64,000 bases of DNA from Caballeronia glebae (GTDB lineage Bacteria; Pseudomonadota; Gammaproteobacteria; Burkholderiales; Burkholderiaceae). Positions 18,652-29,201 of the stretch are shown here, piece by piece. The translations under genes and the position numbers were made by a program. The stretch covers positions 16,142-80,141 of the forward strand of contig NZ_FCOJ02000035.1 in NCBI RefSeq assembly GCF_001545035.1. Reading direction: 5' to 3'. The notes beneath the pieces are model-generated. The model saw nothing but the letters and a program-made list of their open reading frames with translations, had not been told where the DNA came from and made no database searches. Position 1 is the first letter of the stretch. The number at the start of each line of letters is the position of its first letter.

Positions 18652-19488
18652 ATGAACGCACACGACAGTTCCATCGACCTTTCCGCTTACTTCGAGCGCA
18701 TCGGATTTTCCGGACCGGCGCGACCCGCGCCGACGCTCGACACGTTGCGCGCGCTGCATCTGCTGCATCCTCAGGCCATTCCGTTCGAAAATCTAGACGT
18801 ACTGATCGGTCGGCAGGTCAGTCTTGATCTGGACTTGATCCAGCGCAAGCTCGTGACCGAGCGGCGCGGCGGCTACTGCTTCGAACAAAACCGGCTTTTT
18901 CGCAGCGTATTGCAGACGCTGGGTTTTCGCGTGCGCAGCTTCGCGGGCCGCGTCCTGTGGGGACGTGAAGCGCAGGACATGCCGCCGCGCACGCACATGC
19001 TGCTGCTCGTCGATCTCGACGAAGGCACGTATCTCGCCGATGTTGGCTTCGGCGGCATGACGCTGTCCGCGCCGCTCGCGCTCCAGACGAACCTCGAACA
19101 AATCACGCCGCACGGCGCGTTTCGTCTCGACGACACCGATGGCGATGCGCCCGGCTATATCCTGCGGGCGCTCGTAAATGGCGCATGGACGAACGTCTAT
19201 CGCTTCGACCTCGGCCCGCAGTATGACGCCGACTACGAGACGGCCAACCATTTCGTGTCGACGCATCCGCAGTCGATCTTCCTGCACAACCTGCTTGCCG
19301 CGCGTCTCGCGCCGGGCAAGCGCCTCGGCCTGTTCAACCGCCGCTTCTCGGTTCACGACGAACGCGAAGGCAGCGATCAGCGCGAACTCGACGGCGTGGC
19401 CGACCTGCGCCGCGTGCTCGAAAGCGAACTGGGCATTCGTCTGCCGGATAGCCCCGATCTCGACGCCGCGCTCGCCCGTTTGCCCTGA
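18652..19488 (+). CDS. nat: Arylamine N-acetyltransferase
   Basis: 278-residue NAT that transfers acetyl from acetyl-CoA to arylamines and arylhydrazines. The full catalytic triad is visible: Cys76 in RRGGYCFEQN, His115 in PRTHMLLLV and Asp130 in YLADVGFGG. The ATG at 18652 gives the standard N-terminus; a further 22 upstream codons look non-coding. It lies in its own transcription unit, 50 bp before a PBP gene. Confidence 0.94.
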   Translation: MNAHDSSIDLSAYFERIGFSGPARPAPTLDTLRALHLLHPQAIPFENLDVLIGRQVSLDLDLIQRKLVTERRGGYCFEQNRLFRSVLQTLGFRVRSFAGRVLWGREAQDMPPRTHMLLLVDLDEGTYLADVGFGGMTLSAPLALQTNLEQITPHGAFRLDDTDGDAPGYILRALVNGAWTNVYRFDLGPQYDADYETANHFVSTHPQSIFLHNLLAARLAPGKRLGLFNRRFSVHDEREGSDQRELDGVADLRRVLESELGIRLPDSPDLDAALARLP

Positions 19489-19537
19489 ATGCGCGGACAT
19501 CCCGACCGGCACAACCAAGCTTAATCACAAGGCCACG

Positions 19538-21241
19538 ATGTTCAAGAAGAAGACGCGCGGCGCCAGCGATTTCCACACGCATCACCGCAACACGGTGCTC
19601 GCGAACCGGCTGCCGGCATGGCGCTCGCGGCTCGTCGTGATCGGCGTGACGGCGGCGTTTCTCGCGCTCGCCGGGCGCGCGCTATGGGTGCAGGTCATCG
19701 ACCACGAGTTTTATCTCGGCGAAGGACAGAAGCGCTATCAGCGCACGCTGGCGCTCTCGGCGACGCGCGGGCGCATCGTCGATCGCAATGGCGCGATGCT
19801 CGCCGTGAGCCTCGCCACTTACGAAGTCTGGGCGACGCCCAAGCTCTTCGACGGCGACCACGGCGAGGAGATCGGGCGTCTGCTCGACATGCCGCCGAAG
19901 GATCTGCAACGGCGCATGGACGGGAATCGCGCGTTCGTGCTGCTCAAACGTCAGGTCGAAGCGGAAACCGCCGAACGTATCGCGACGATTGGACGCGCGG
20001 GCATCACGCTCGTGCCGGACACGAAGCGCTTCTATCCGGAAGGCGAATCGGCGGCGCACGTGGTCGGCTTCACGAATAACGAGGATCACGGGCAGGAAGG
20101 CGTCGAACTTGCCGCCGATGCGCGTCTGACGGGCGCGGCCGGCCAGCGCGAAGTGATCCGCGACCGGCTCGGGCGCGTCGTCCTGGAGATCGGCGAAACG
20201 GCCATGCCGCAGAACGGCGAGACCATTCAACTGACGATCGACCGGCGCATTCAGCAGCTCGCGCACTCGCAACTCAAGGCCGCGATCGCGAAGCACAAGG
20301 CGCGCGCGGGCAGCGTCGTCGTGCTCGATGCGAAGACCGGCGAAGTGCTCGCGCTCGCCAATTATCCGAGCTTCGATCCGAACGACCGCTCGCGCCTCAA
20401 TGGCGAGCAGTTGCGCAACCGCGCGCTCACGGACACCTTCGAGCCCGGTTCGACCATCAAGCCGCTCGTCGCCGCGTTGTCGATCGATCTCGGCCGCGTG
20501 CGGCCCGAAACGCGCATCGACACCACGCCCGGCACGTTCAAGCTCGGCCCGAACGTGATTCACGACACGTCGAATCACGGGATCATCACCGTGGCCGAGG
20601 CGGTGCAGATGTCGAGCAACGTCGCGCTCACGAAGCTCGCGCTGCAGATTCCCGCGCAGACGATCTGGGACAAGTACCGCGAATACGGCATCGGCCGCGC
20701 GCCCGAGCTAACGTTTCCGGGCGCCGCGACCGGCCGCCTGCGCTCGCCCGAGCGCTGGAAGCCGATCGAACAGGCGACGATGGCTTACGGCTACGGCATG
20801 TCGCTCTCGCTCGTGCAGATCGCGCAGATCTATACCGCTTACGCCGGCGACGGACGCTTTCACCCCGCCACGCTGATTCAGGGCGAAACGCGCCGTGACG
20901 CTCTGCAAGTGACGAAGCCCGCGACCGCGAAGGCCGTGCGCAACATGCTCGAAAATGCGACCGGCGACCACGGCACCGGGCGCGCGGCGGCGGTCGAAGG
21001 CTATCGCGTCGGCGGCAAGACGGGCACCGCGCGTAAGCAGGTCGGACGCTCGTATGCGGCGAACAAGTACCGGGCGTCTTTCGTCGGCATCGCGCCGATG
21101 AGCGATCCGCGCGTGATCGTGGCCGTCATGATCGACGAGCCCACGGGCGGCACCTACTACGGCGGCACGGTGGCCGGGCCGGTGTTCTCGGGCATCGTCG
21201 GCGCGACGCTGCCGCTGCTCGACGTGCCGCCCGACGCGTGA
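19538..21241 (+). CDS. Class B penicillin-binding protein (FtsI/PBP3-like transpeptidase)
   Basis: 567-residue peptidoglycan transpeptidase. One N-terminal membrane anchor (about residues 31-52), a pedestal domain (ATRGRIVDRNGAMLAVS) and the transpeptidase domain with SxxK at Ser305-Lys308 (PGSTIKPL), SSN at 359-361 and KTGT at 494-497. All active-site motifs are intact. It is not in a dcw cluster, so it is a second FtsI-type PBP rather than the division-cluster copy. ATG at 19538; frames extending upstream overlap nat and are spurious. Confidence 0.92.
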   Translation: MFKKKTRGASDFHTHHRNTVLANRLPAWRSRLVVIGVTAAFLALAGRALWVQVIDHEFYLGEGQKRYQRTLALSATRGRIVDRNGAMLAVSLATYEVWATPKLFDGDHGEEIGRLLDMPPKDLQRRMDGNRAFVLLKRQVEAETAERIATIGRAGITLVPDTKRFYPEGESAAHVVGFTNNEDHGQEGVELAADARLTGAAGQREVIRDRLGRVVLEIGETAMPQNGETIQLTIDRRIQQLAHSQLKAAIAKHKARAGSVVVLDAKTGEVLALANYPSFDPNDRSRLNGEQLRNRALTDTFEPGSTIKPLVAALSIDLGRVRPETRIDTTPGTFKLGPNVIHDTSNHGIITVAEAVQMSSNVALTKLALQIPAQTIWDKYREYGIGRAPELTFPGAATGRLRSPERWKPIEQATMAYGYGMSLSLVQIAQIYTAYAGDGRFHPATLIQGETRRDALQVTKPATAKAVRNMLENATGDHGTGRAAAVEGYRVGGKTGTARKQVGRSYAANKYRASFVGIAPMSDPRVIVAVMIDEPTGGTYYGGTVAGPVFSGIVGATLPLLDVPPDA

Positions 21242-21365
21242 AGCGCGGCGCATGCGGGCGCGGGCCTTGCTGCGTCGATCGGGTGCATCCCGCCAACCTG
21301 ACCGGACTGTAAAGGGCTTGTGCTCTAATGTCGCGTTCGGCACCAAGAGATCAACGGGGAATACC

Positions 21366-21731
21366 ATGAAAAAACTCGCCGCGGCGCTCGCGTTGCCTGT
21401 GCTTTTCGCCGCCTGCGCCCAGTTTCATAACGAAGATGCGGGACAACCCGAAGTCGAGAAGTCGTCGACGGAGAACAAGGTGAACGGCATCGTGCAATGC
21501 ATCGCCGGCGAAGCGAAAAAGCACGACGCCCAATATAAACAGACGTCCATCCCGCAAGGCGTGATGCTCGAATTCGGCGATTCGAACGTGATCAAGGTCC
21601 GCTACGACAACGGCGAGACCACATATCGCTACTATCCGGGCCAGCGTCATCCGTCGAACTTGTGGATCGAAGGCGCGGGCAAGAAATGCGCGCCGGCGGA
21701 TTCGACCGCCCACGACGAACCCCAGAAATAA
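21366..21731 (+). CDS. Small lipoprotein of unknown function
   Basis: 121-residue protein with a lipoprotein signal: MKKLAAALALPVLFAAC, lipobox LFAAC with Cys17. The mature part is polar with two further cysteines (VQC and KKC), which could pair. ATG at 21366, 12 bp before the next hypothetical gene. It resembles unannotated Burkholderia outer-membrane lipoproteins; the function is not known to me. Confidence 0.75.
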   Translation: MKKLAAALALPVLFAACAQFHNEDAGQPEVEKSSTENKVNGIVQCIAGEAKKHDAQYKQTSIPQGVMLEFGDSNVIKVRYDNGETTYRYYPGQRHPSNLWIEGAGKKCAPADSTAHDEPQK

Positions 21732-21743
21732 GCAGGCACGAAC

Positions 21744-22034
21744 ATGCGCTCGACCAAAGCCATCGGCGCCGTGGAACGGCTCAAGACGCGCAGCGGCAAC
21801 GCCAATTACGCGGCCATCTCGATGCCGGGCGGCTACTTCTATCTCGTTGAGCGTTCGCCCGAAGGCTTGAAAAAAATCTCCGAGCCGATGCCCATGGACG
21901 ACTTCGTCGCGTTCGTCAACGCGCGCGATCCGGCCAAGCCGCGCAAGGTCAGCAAGTTCGATCGCGCGCTGGAAGAGCAGATCGGCCGCAGCGGCAAACG
22001 CACGGAGAAAGCGCCCGCCGGCGACGACGAATAA
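21744..22034 (+). CDS. Hypothetical protein, 96 residues
   Basis: Soluble basic protein: MRSTKAIGAVERLKTRSGN, a central hydrophobic/aromatic strand (GGYFYLVERSPEGLKKI) and a Lys/Glu-rich tail. No motif recognised. Located 12 bp after the lipoprotein gene on the same strand, so probably co-transcribed. Base use matches the chromosome. Confidence 0.6.
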   Translation: MRSTKAIGAVERLKTRSGNANYAAISMPGGYFYLVERSPEGLKKISEPMPMDDFVAFVNARDPAKPRKVSKFDRALEEQIGRSGKRTEKAPAGDDE

Positions 22035-22330
22035 GCATCGCCGCACGTCTATTCCAATCGGTCCGCGTCGCCCTTGCGCGACGCAACATCGAAATCCCCG
22101 CGTTGCTCACGCATGAATGTGCGATGACAGACGGAGCCTGTAGGCCCGCATTGCGTACATTTTTGCTAACGATCGAACTCGCTGAGACGGGAAAAGATCG
22201 GTCATCCGAAGAAAAGAGCAAGGGCCACCCGCCGACGTACAAAAAAATGCGCGGGTGAACGGGGTGCCTCAACGACGCGCGTGTCCGATGCCGGGACTAT
22301 GCGTCGTATGGCCGAGAGGAAGACCAGAAA

Positions 22331-22636
22331 ATGAAGAAGAAAAGCGAGACCAAGGGCAGTCTTTTGCCCTCGGCGTTGGCGGACGTCGAGCTTCAACACA
22401 TCGAGCGCGCAGTCGCGCAACTCCGCACGATGCATAAGCAATCTTCCGGCACGCTCAACGTCGAATACTGGCGCGAGCGGCTTACCGCCGTGCTCAAAGG
22501 CTATGCGCTCGTGCCGGCGCAAAAGCAGCGCATCGAGGCGCTGCGCGTCGCGCTCGACACGGTCGACAGCGGTCCGCGCGACGGCTCCGGCAGCCGTAAA
22601 AGGTCGACCAACAGGCTTTGGGCGAAAGCGGCCTGA
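22331..22636 (+). CDS. Hypothetical protein, 101 residues
   Basis: Basic soluble protein with a predicted alpha-helical middle (ALADVELQHIERAVAQLRTM, then YWRERLTAVLKGY...) and a Lys/Arg-rich C-terminus. Preceded by GGAAGACCAGAAA, a weak SD. The helical, positively charged profile would suit nucleic-acid binding, but there is no recognised domain. The 296 bp upstream hold no other gene. Confidence 0.55.
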   Translation: MKKKSETKGSLLPSALADVELQHIERAVAQLRTMHKQSSGTLNVEYWRERLTAVLKGYALVPAQKQRIEALRVALDTVDSGPRDGSGSRKRSTNRLWAKAA

Positions 22637-22833
22637 TCGCCGCTTTCGCCGCTCGCGCTGCGGCGCGAAACCCTCGTTCGCGCCCGCGTCTCGCGACGAG
22701 CCGGGCGCGCACCGCCGTTGGAAGTTCCGACGATTCGCGGCACGCGCATCTCGAACGCGCCGCTGTGCCGATGTGCTGCGTCAGGCACCGTTCATGCTCC
22801 AAAGCTAGTCTTTCGATCATGCCGGGAACTGTT

Positions 22834-23154
22834 ATGTCCACTCTTCTTCACGACCGCACGCGCGCGCCGCGCCTGCTCGCCAACACGATCCTCGCTAGCC
22901 TCATCGCGACGTTCAGCACGTATGGCGTCGCGCAGATCCCGAACGGCGGCGGCTCGGAGCGTCAGGAAAGCCGTCAGTCGGATTCGAGCTCGCGCGACAA
23001 TCCATCGGGCTCGCCGCTGGTCGAATCGCAGAAACCGCAATCGAAGGATGCCGCGCAAGGCCGCGCCGCGACCGCGGACAAGAATCACAAACCCGAAGGC
23101 AGCAGTGGCTTCGGCAACGGCTTGTACGGCACGGGCGCGGGCAACAACAAATGA
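22834..23154 (+). CDS. Hypothetical exported low-complexity protein
   Basis: 106 residues: an N-terminal hydrophobic segment (LLANTILASLIATFSTYGVA) that reads as a Sec signal peptide, probably cut after GVA, then a polar Ser/Gln/Lys/Gly-rich disordered chain ending GFGNGLYGTGAGNNK. GGGAA before the ATG at 22834 supports that start; ATG at 22819 is possible. Likely a small periplasmic or cell-envelope protein. Confidence 0.6.
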   Translation: MSTLLHDRTRAPRLLANTILASLIATFSTYGVAQIPNGGGSERQESRQSDSSSRDNPSGSPLVESQKPQSKDAAQGRAATADKNHKPEGSSGFGNGLYGTGAGNNK

Positions 23155-23163
23155 TGCGCACGT

Positions 23164-24021
23164 TCAGTCGCGATGTTCGTGCGGCCCGCCCTCGATTTCC
23201 GGCGCGATCGCCGCATGATTGACGATCGCGACAAGCGACACGCCGCCGATCACATTGCCGATGAACGTCGGCACGAGGAACACGAAGAAGTAATCGGAGA
23301 CGCCGGCCGCGCCGATCATCACGGCATACGCCGCTTCGACCGATCCCGCGATCACATGCGTGAGCTTGCTCACGGCGACGGTGTAGGTCACGAGCAGGAT
23401 CGTCAAGAGACGCCCCGAGCGCGCGCTCGGCAAGAGCCACACCATCAGCGCGATGAGCCAGCCGGAAAACACGCCGCGCACGACCGTCACGCCGAAGTCG
23501 GCGGAAAGCGGCGTCATCGCGATTCTGGCGAGCGCCTCGCTCACTTCCGGCGAAAAGACGCCGCGAATCTGCAGGATCGCGGCGAAGATCGTCGTGCCGA
23601 TCAGGTTGAAGAAGAGCACGATCGCCCAGAGACGCAGCGCCTTGAACAAGGTCGCGAGATCGCGCCGCGTGAGCACGGGCAGCACGGCCGTTAGCGTGCT
23701 CTCGGTGAAGAGTTGCTGACGCGCGAGGATCACGAAGACGAAGCCGATCGTGTAGCCGAAACTCGAAACGAGCCCGCTCCAGTCCGACTTCGGTAGCGCG
23801 CTTTCGAGAATCGACTGGACGAGAAACGAAAAGCCCATCGAGAGACCGGCGGCGAGCGCCGACCACATCAGCGCGGAGAAGGTGCGCTCCATCGCGACTT
23901 CGCCTTCCTCGCGCACGATCTCGTGGATGACGAGCGGATGCGGCGCGGAATGCTCGGCCGCCTGCTCCTGCTCGGCGCTATCGAGGTGCGGCGAGTCGGC
24001 CCCGGCTTGCGGGTCGTTCAT
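23164..24021 (-). CDS. Formate/nitrite-transporter (FNT) family membrane protein
   Basis: 285-residue FNT-type channel, about six transmembrane helices after a 65-residue polar N-terminus (MNDPQAGADSPHLD...). The repeat halves and RQQLFTESTLTAVLP / LLVTYTVAVSKLTHVIAG blocks match the YfdC branch of the family. Substrate unknown; formate or nitrite transport is not implied. Start at 24021 avoids an unrelated upstream extension. Ends 9 bp from the convergent exported-protein gene. Confidence 0.85.
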   Translation of the reverse strand: MNDPQAGADSPHLDSAEQEQAAEHSAPHPLVIHEIVREEGEVAMERTFSALMWSALAAGLSMGFSFLVQSILESALPKSDWSGLVSSFGYTIGFVFVILARQQLFTESTLTAVLPVLTRRDLATLFKALRLWAIVLFFNLIGTTIFAAILQIRGVFSPEVSEALARIAMTPLSADFGVTVVRGVFSGWLIALMVWLLPSARSGRLLTILLVTYTVAVSKLTHVIAGSVEAAYAVMIGAAGVSDYFFVFLVPTFIGNVIGGVSLVAIVNHAAIAPEIEGGPHEHRD

Positions 24022-24106
24022 ATTCGTTCTCCGTGAACGCCGCTCGATACGGAATGTGGATGAGCGGCTGGCGCATCCACGAAGCACGAAGAATGCCCAA
24101 AAGGTC

Positions 24107-25174
<1,068 letters not shown>

Positions 25175-25374
25175 GGGCGCACGCGCATGCGGTGAGGAAG
25201 GGACCAAGGATACCGTGCGCGGACGCGTGGCCAAAAATCGAATGATCGGCCGCTTCGTGAATGCTGGATGCTGAATGCTTATTGCGCGGATCGCGAAATC
25301 CATAGCCGGATTCGTTGGTTGGGACGGATTCGACGCGCCGCTACCATGGCCCTTCGCCTTTTTCGAAGTCCGCC

Positions 25375-26382
25375 ATGCCCCGCTACCTCGACGACGCCCA
25401 ACGCCAGGAACTCCAGTGCCAGCGCGAAACCTGGCGGTGGCGCAGCGAATGGCCGACGTGGGTGGTCATCCTGGCGATCTACGGTGGCTGGTTCGGCGTC
25501 GCGCTCAACGCGCGCGCCATCGGGATCGTTCCGGCCGTCGCGCTGCTCGCAGTGCTGTCGTGCTGGTACATGTCGCTACAGCACGAGTTGATGCACGGTC
25601 ATCCGACGCGCTGGCCGTTCGTCAACATGCTGCTCGGCATCGCCCCGCTCGCCGTGTGGTTTCCCTACGAGGTCTATCGCGAGTCGCATCTGCGGCATCA
25701 CGACGACGCGCATCTGACCGAACCCGGCCGCGATCCCGAAAGCTTTTACGTGACGCCCAAGCACTGGGCGAGCGCGGGCCCCGTCCTGCGCGCCGGGCTC
25801 GCCGCGCGCAATACCTTCGTCGGGCGCATGCTGATCGGGCCGTGGTTCGCCATCGCTGCATCGTGGCGGGAGGCGGCGCAGGCCGTCGTCGAACGGCGCT
25901 GGCGCATTGTCGCGAGCTGGGCGGTGCATCTCGCATCGCTCGTGCTGCTCGCGAGCTGGCTCGACACGCACTGCGGCATTCCGTGGCGCGCCTTCGTATT
26001 CGGCGTCGGATATGTGTCGCTCGCGCTGGCTTCGGTGCGCTCGTTTCAGGAGCATCGCGCGGCGGAGCGGGAAAGCGAACGCACGGTCGTCAACGAAGCT
26101 GCGTGGCCGTGGCGTCTGCTCTTTCTCAACAATAACTTTCACGCCGTGCATCACGATCTGCCCGGCGTGCCGTGGTTCGCGCTCGGCCGGATCTATGCGC
26201 GCCGGCGAAAAGCCTATCGCGCGAGCAACGGCGGCTTCGTCGTGCGCGGATACGGCGAATGGGCGAGTCGTCACGCGTTCGCACAGGCGGCGCAGCCCGT
26301 GCATCCGTTCGCCGCACCGGAATCTCCGGCCCGCCGAAACCGGAGCGCGCGCGGCGGCGATACGGCCAGCCTCGCGAGCTGA
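25375..26382 (+). CDS. Membrane fatty acid desaturase
   Basis: 335-residue di-iron membrane desaturase/hydroxylase. Three histidine boxes: HELMH (70-74), HLRHH (105-109) and the NNFHAVHHD box near residue 255. Hydrophobic pairs separate them as expected. It introduces a double bond into acyl lipids using O2 and reduced ferredoxin or similar. ATG at 25375. Stand-alone, 47 bp before a binding-protein gene on the same strand. Confidence 0.9.
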   Translation: MPRYLDDAQRQELQCQRETWRWRSEWPTWVVILAIYGGWFGVALNARAIGIVPAVALLAVLSCWYMSLQHELMHGHPTRWPFVNMLLGIAPLAVWFPYEVYRESHLRHHDDAHLTEPGRDPESFYVTPKHWASAGPVLRAGLAARNTFVGRMLIGPWFAIAASWREAAQAVVERRWRIVASWAVHLASLVLLASWLDTHCGIPWRAFVFGVGYVSLALASVRSFQEHRAAERESERTVVNEAAWPWRLLFLNNNFHAVHHDLPGVPWFALGRIYARRRKAYRASNGGFVVRGYGEWASRHAFAQAAQPVHPFAAPESPARRNRSARGGDTASLAS

Positions 26383-26429
26383 CCCGGCGGCCTGTACGAT
26401 TCGTCATCGTCATTCGTCGACCGCTCGTC

Positions 26430-27233
26430 ATGCACTGGCTCGCCGCCCTGCCGATGTACAACGTCGCGCCCGCCCTTGCCGCCGACTGGCGCACGCTGCT
26501 CGAACGCGTTCGCGAGCGTCTCGCGGACTGGCTGCGCGCGCGCGGCGATACGCTCGAAATCGTCGAACCCGGCCCGGACCTCACCGCCTTCTGGCTGCGC
26601 GACGACGTGTTGCTGTCGCAAACCTGCGGCTATCCGCTCGTGCATGCGCTCGCGAACCGCGTGCGGGTCGTCGGCGCACCCGATTTCGACGTGCCCGGCT
26701 GCGAAAACGGCGCTTATCGCAGCGTGATCGTCGTCGGCGCGCATGTCGCCGCACGGTCGATCGAAGACTGCCGGGATTTGCGCGCGGCCTATAACGACGA
26801 CGATTCCAACAGCGGCATGAACCTCTTTCGGCGCGCCGTGGCCCCGTTCGCGCACGACGGACGCTTTTTCGCTTCGGCCACGAAAACCGGCGCGCATCTC
26901 GCGTCGCTGCGCGCAATCGCCGAATCGCGCGCGGACATCGCCGCGATAGATTGCGTCACATTCGCATTCGCGCAGTCGCATCTTCCGGAACTGACGGCCG
27001 GCGCACGCGTGCTCGGCGTGACGGCCAGTGCGAGCGCGCTGCCGTTCATCGCATCGATGCGCGCGCCCCAGGAAACAATTTTTGACGCCCTCTCCGATGC
27101 GCTCGCTTCCGACCCCGCGCTCGCCACCCGCTTAAGGCTCAAAGGCGTCGTGCGACGCGCGCCGGCGGACTACGCGCCGATTCTCGACTACGAACGCGAG
27201 GCTATCGAGCGCGGATATCCACGGCTCGCCTGA
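26430..27233 (+). CDS. PhnD-like substrate-binding-protein fold, no signal peptide
   Basis: 267-residue type-II periplasmic-binding fold similar to phosphate/phosphonate ABC binding proteins (PhnD-like). It has the typical blocks DDVLLSQTCGYPLV, YNDDDSNSGMNLF and ASLRAIAESRADIAAIDCVT. The N-terminus MHWLAALPMYNVAPALAADW is the first strand of the domain itself, not a signal peptide, so the protein is predicted to be cytoplasmic. No permease or ATPase genes are nearby. Ligand unknown. Confidence 0.8.
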   Translation: MHWLAALPMYNVAPALAADWRTLLERVRERLADWLRARGDTLEIVEPGPDLTAFWLRDDVLLSQTCGYPLVHALANRVRVVGAPDFDVPGCENGAYRSVIVVGAHVAARSIEDCRDLRAAYNDDDSNSGMNLFRRAVAPFAHDGRFFASATKTGAHLASLRAIAESRADIAAIDCVTFAFAQSHLPELTAGARVLGVTASASALPFIASMRAPQETIFDALSDALASDPALATRLRLKGVVRRAPADYAPILDYEREAIERGYPRLA

Positions 27234-27354
27234 TCGGACCGCGCCCGTCCGCTCCGGCAGATTCCGCGGAGTTTGTGCACAATCGGCTTTTTAAACGCGT
27301 GCCGGCGCCACGATGCGCATGCATCGCGATCCGTCACGCTTTCGGAAAGCCGCA

Positions 27355-28350
27355 ATGATCCCCTTCTCGCTTCTCGACCTTTCTCCCGTCCCACTCGGCT
27401 CGACGCCGGCCGACGCCTTCGCTCATTCACTCGATCTGGCCCGGCACGCCGAGCGCTGGGGCTATCTGCGCTACTGGCTCGCCGAGCATCACAACATGAC
27501 GGGCATCGCCAGCGCCGCGACCGCCGTCGTGATCGGCCATATCGCGGCGGGCACGAAGACGATCCGCGTCGGTTCGGGCGGCGTCATGCTGCCGAATCAC
27601 GCGCCGCTCGTGATCGCCGAGCAGTTCGGCACGCTGGCGTCGCTGTTTCCGGGGCGCATCGATCTCGGACTCGGACGCGCGCCCGGCACCGACCAGACCA
27701 CCGCGCGGGCGTTGCGCCGCGACCTGCACGGCAGCGCCGAATCGTTCCCCGACGACGTGGTGGAACTGCAGCGTTATTTCGCCGATCCGGTCGAAGGCCA
27801 GCGCGTGCGCGCCGTGCCGGGCGCCGGGCTGCACGTGCCGATCTGGCTGCTCGGCTCGTCGCTCTTCTCGGCGCAGCTCGCGGCCGCGCTTGGGCTTCCG
27901 TTCGCATTCGCGTCGCATTTCGCGCCGGATTATCTCCTGACCGCGCTCGAGGTCTATCGCAAGCAATTCCGCCGGTCCGCGACGCTGCAAAAACCCTACG
28001 CGATGGTCGGCGTGAACGTCTTCGCCGCCGATACCGCCGATGAAGCACGCTTTCACTTCACGTCGCTGCAACAGCAGTTCATCAATTTGCGGCGTGGGAC
28101 GCCCGGCCAGTTGCCGCCGCCGGTCGAATCGATCGCGTGGAACGAGGCCGAGCGCGCAGGCGTCGAGCACTCGCTCGCCTGCTCCGTCGTCGGCGCGCCG
28201 GCCGATGTCGAAGCCGGCCTGCGCTCGGTCATCGATCAGACCCAGGCCGACGAGTTGATCATCACCGCGCAGATTTTCGATCACAAAGCGCGGCTGCGCT
28301 CCTTCGAACTCACGAGTCAGGCGCGCGACGCGATCGGCGCCGACGCCTGA
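27355..28350 (+). CDS. Luciferase-like (LLM-class) flavin-dependent monooxygenase
   Basis: 331-residue bacterial-luciferase-like TIM-barrel oxidoreductase. Opens MIPFSLLDLSPVPLG and contains YWLAEHHNM, SGGVMLPNHAPLVIAEQFG and the family segment GRIDLGLGRAPGTD. These enzymes use reduced FMN supplied by a partner reductase, or F420. The ATG at 27355 agrees with relatives; an ATG 42 bp upstream is less likely. Substrate unknown. Confidence 0.88.
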   Translation: MIPFSLLDLSPVPLGSTPADAFAHSLDLARHAERWGYLRYWLAEHHNMTGIASAATAVVIGHIAAGTKTIRVGSGGVMLPNHAPLVIAEQFGTLASLFPGRIDLGLGRAPGTDQTTARALRRDLHGSAESFPDDVVELQRYFADPVEGQRVRAVPGAGLHVPIWLLGSSLFSAQLAAALGLPFAFASHFAPDYLLTALEVYRKQFRRSATLQKPYAMVGVNVFAADTADEARFHFTSLQQQFINLRRGTPGQLPPPVESIAWNEAERAGVEHSLACSVVGAPADVEAGLRSVIDQTQADELIITAQIFDHKARLRSFELTSQARDAIGADA

Positions 28351-28580
28351 GCCGCGGCCCGGGCAGAGAAAATAGGGTCGCAACTTCAACGAGTCTCCCG
28401 CTGGACGCGCGCGCTTTTGACAGGCAATAATGAGATACCGGAGGGCGGCGCGGGCCGCGCTGCTCTTCGCGTCCGCGTCATTCGCTCAGTCGAAACACCG
28501 CAAAGCGCGCCTGAAATTCGTGCACGCCGGAAGTCGACGCGGCGAAACAACAACAACAACGTCGCAAGACGGGAGGAAGA

Positions 28581-28832
28581 ATGTCGATGCCGAGAAGCGC
28601 CGCCACCGGCGCCATGACGCTCCTGACGGAATACGACGAAGCCAGCGGTCAGGAAGTGCGTTCGCTGCGCCTCGAACCGGCAGCCGACGGCAAAGCCGTG
28701 CTGCTGGTTGAAATCGACGAGCGCAAACCCGGCATTCACCGCGAAGTGCGTTATGAAATTACGCCCGCGGAACTGATTGCCGCCATTCGCGCGCACGGTG
28801 CGGAATTACCGGGGGAACAACACAGTCGTTAA
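28581..28832 (+). CDS. Hypothetical protein, 83 residues
   Basis: Small acidic/basic soluble protein (MSMPRSAATGAMTLLTEYD ... TPAELIAAIRAHGAELP) with a strong GGGAGGAAGA SD before the ATG at 28581. The pattern of alternating strands and a final helix suggests a compact alpha/beta fold. No motif recognised. It is single-standing with non-coding stretches on both sides. Confidence 0.6.
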   Translation: MSMPRSAATGAMTLLTEYDEASGQEVRSLRLEPAADGKAVLLVEIDERKPGIHREVRYEITPAELIAAIRAHGAELPGEQHSR

Positions 28833-29201
28833 ACCGTTTTAATACTGGCCATAAGCAGCATACAATAGAGTTAGGCGAAGTTTTCGGCCACCATGCTACA
28901 TCGGCGGCGGGCTTCGCCATCGGTTCGTGGCTCCCTGTCGTGACGTTCCGCGCGCATTCTGTTCGCGCGTCCGTCACGGCGGTGCTTTGGCGGGCGAACG
29001 TTCGCATTGGTGGCAATGCCCACATTAAAGAGGCAAAGTCAGCGGGCGAATTAATAGGGGTGCGGTAAATACACTAATTGACGCGCGGCAAGCACAGCGT
29101 CACGCTTCATAAAACACTTATATCTAAGTCATCGAACCGCCCCGGTCCGCGCGGGGTATCGGTTCATCCTCTGAAAATCAAAAAGCTGAATCAGGAAAGC
29201 C
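28833..29201 (+). other. Intergenic region and leader of the H-NS-like gene
   Basis: 369 bp without a supported gene. It contains a hairpin at 29134-29165 (GAACCG ... CGGTTC closing CCCCG / CGGGG) ending 36 bases before the next start codon, which probably forms in that gene's 5' leader. A lone TACAAT at 28861 has no matching -35. Confidence 0.45.

Noticed and set aside
28861..28866. TACAAT as a promoter for an unknown RNA before the H-NS-like gene
   Set aside because: No acceptable -35 at 16-18 bp and no clear terminator; too common to count alone.
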